Shown piece by piece: positions 62,690 to 64,000 of a DNA stretch of 64,000 bases; the first letter of the stretch is position 1; every line of letters begins with the position of its first letter. Location of the stretch: assembly GCA_963814165.1 (NCBI GenBank), contig CAWFBW010000019.1:123675-187674 (forward strand). The letters are read 5' to 3'. Position numbers and translations under genes: made by a program. Origin of the DNA: DASRAA01 sp963814165 (lineage in GTDB: Bacteria; Acidobacteriota; Terriglobia; Terriglobales; Acidobacteriaceae). Below the pieces are notes generated by a model. It was not told the origin of the DNA and did not search any database. It was given only the letters and a program-made list of their open reading frames with translations.

Positions 62690-64000
62690 GGCATAAGCGT
62701 TAACTTAATTGTTGCCAGAGTTACGCGTCGGAGATTATGCTTACGGCATGGACAACGGCCTTGAGGGGTTGGGGAGTTGGGAGGTACTGCAGCAGTTCCT
62801 GCCGCCAGGATGGGCAGAACAAGCGCGTACGACGGGAGCCCTGAGACGGACTCGCGGAGTGCGGGATGCGGCTGCTTTACTGCGGGTCCTGCTGATGCAT
62901 CTGGGACAGGGATGCTCGCTGGCGGAGACCGCGGTGCGGGCGCGCGAGGCGGGGCTGGCGCAATTGAGTGCGGTGGCTTTGTTTAAGCGACTGCGGGCGA
63001 GCGAAGCCTGGTTGTTGTGGCTGGCGCAGCAGTTGGGAGGAGCGGGGCAAGGGCTGTGGGCGGCACCGCAGCGGGTGGTGAGGGCCATCGATGCGACGGT
63101 AGTTTCCGAGCCGGGCAGCACGGGGACGAATTGGCGTCTGCATTACGGCTTACGCTTGGCAGATCTGCGCTGTGATTTTTTCGAACTCACCGACGTGCGT
63201 GGCGGGGAGAGTTGGAAACGAGTGCCGGTGCGGCGGGGGGAGATTCTGTTGGGCGATCGTATCTATGGACGGTCGAGCGGCATTGCCCATGTGCTGAAGG
63301 CCGAGGCGGATGTGGTGGTGCGCCTTACGCCCTCGCTATTAGCGCTGCTCGACGGGCAGGGGCGCGCCTGCGATCCCTTGCGGCAGGCGCGCTCGCTGCG
63401 GGTCGGTAGAGTGGGGACTTGGCCGACGCAGGTGCAGCATGAGGGGCAACGCTTTCCCGGCCGCTTGCTGGCCGTGCGGCGTAGCGCAGCGGCCACACGA
63501 CTGGAACAAAAACGTCTGCGGCGGGAGGCGAGCCGCGACGGAAGAGTGATTTCACAACCCAGTTGGGCGGCAACACAATACTTGTTTCTCTGGACCAGTC
63601 TGCCGGACTCGTTTTCCGCCGAAGTGGTGTTGGAATACTATCGTCGGCGCTGGCAAATAGAGCTGGCCTTCAAACGCATGAAGTCTCTGGCCGGCTTGGG
63701 TCACTTACCCAAAAAAGACCCGGCCAGTGCCCGCGCCTGGTTGTATGGCAAACTCCTGGTCAGCCTGCTGGCCGAACATCTGATGCAAACGGCGAAAGGG
63801 TTTTCCCCCTGGGGTTATCAACTGCAGGCAGCAACCCAGCCGCTGGCGTGAAACCGAATACCTGTTGCACGAAATCCTCGCGGCGGTGAACCCCAACCTC
63901 CCCTTGGCCAATACGCTCCTCCACTGGAATCAGATCGCACATCGGCTTGCCTCCGCCCCGCGCACACGTAAACTGCAAACATTAAGTTAACGCTTATGCC
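62690..64000 (+). mobile_element. IS4-family insertion sequence, copy 2 (1311 bp)
   Basis: Inverted relative to copy 1. Ends GGCATAAGCGTTAACTTAAT at 62690 and the complement ending at the last base of the window. Same length as copy 1 and an identical encoded transposase, so the two diverged very recently. The left flank is GTCCCGCTAAGC; the right flank is outside the window. Confidence 0.92.
62709..63851 (+). CDS. IS4-family DDE transposase, copy 2
   Basis: 380 residues, the same sequence as copy 1, including RAIDATVVSEPGST, LLGDRIYGRSSGI and the YRRRWQIELAFKRMK signature. TTG start within the inverted repeat or ATG at 62748. Confidence 0.93.
   Translation: MLPELRVGDYAYGMDNGLEGLGSWEVLQQFLPPGWAEQARTTGALRRTRGVRDAAALLRVLLMHLGQGCSLAETAVRAREAGLAQLSAVALFKRLRASEAWLLWLAQQLGGAGQGLWAAPQRVVRAIDATVVSEPGSTGTNWRLHYGLRLADLRCDFFELTDVRGGESWKRVPVRRGEILLGDRIYGRSSGIAHVLKAEADVVVRLTPSLLALLDGQGRACDPLRQARSLRVGRVGTWPTQVQHEGQRFPGRLLAVRRSAAATRLEQKRLRREASRDGRVISQPSWAATQYLFLWTSLPDSFSAEVVLEYYRRRWQIELAFKRMKSLAGLGHLPKKDPASARAWLYGKLLVSLLAEHLMQTAKGFSPWGYQLQAATQPLA

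Overview
The window looks like chromosomal DNA of a soil-type acidobacterium (Acidobacteriota, Koribacter/Terriglobales-like). The evidence is indirect: G+C-rich coding DNA, large Ser/Thr kinases fused to PD40 or TPR sensor regions, a TIR-WD40 protein with the C-terminal tail usual in that lineage, CRTAC1, CPBP and sialate O-acetylesterase genes, and intergenic DNA full of REP-like palindromes and CACGGA-rich repeats. No rRNA, tRNA or CRISPR array was recognised.

Layout. 1-12.1 kb: DUF4199 membrane protein, Tat-exported M20 amidohydrolase, C45-type Ntn-hydrolase, kinase-PD40, YdjC-type deacetylase, kinase-TPR. 12.33-16.28 kb: a 3.9-kb segment with terminal inverted repeats and a 7-bp target duplication but no transposase, carrying a broken TIR-WD40 gene. 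16.5-19.7 kb: rsmG, three parS sites, parA and parB, an arrangement typical of the origin-proximal region. 19.7-26.1 kb: MBL hydrolase, small HTH regulator, and an MtrB/PioB porin with a DmsE decaheme cytochrome (a porin-cytochrome conduit). 26.6-42.4 kb: housekeeping and envelope genes (CRTAC1, CPBP protease, BTRD1-M23 peptidase, sialate O-acetylesterase, CNB-DUF1003, TldD, PmbA, DUF2393 pair, SMR transporter, esterase). 42.7-46.2 kb: a selenocysteine-type selD with a bacterial SECIS hairpin, a PEP-CTERM protein, a second partial selD, and an orphan TIR-like (PF10137) gene. 46.3-50.7 kb: ftsH, tilS, class II aldolase. 51.3-57 kb: a RAYT transposase with its dispersed REP elements, small orphan genes and a Phd/ParE toxin-antitoxin pair. 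57.4-64 kb: an IS110 element, then two inverted copies of one IS4-family element (1311 bp each) bracketing an IS481-family element.

Main result. The IS4 elements end in GGCATAAGCGTTAACTTAAT and sit in REP-like palindromes of the form GTCCCGCTNAGCGGGAC. The 12.3-16.3 kb segment has the same ends, sits in the same palindrome, and has a matching 7-bp duplication. It therefore looks like a mobile insertion cassette: a transposase-less passenger element, mobilisable in trans, that carries a TIR-domain immune-like gene.

Caution. At least fourteen single-base frame breaks fall in this window, several in genes expected to be intact (rsmG, parA, tilS, selD). Many are one extra base in a short homopolymer. 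Residual assembly indels are a serious alternative to true pseudogenes, so genes called broken here may be intact in the organism.
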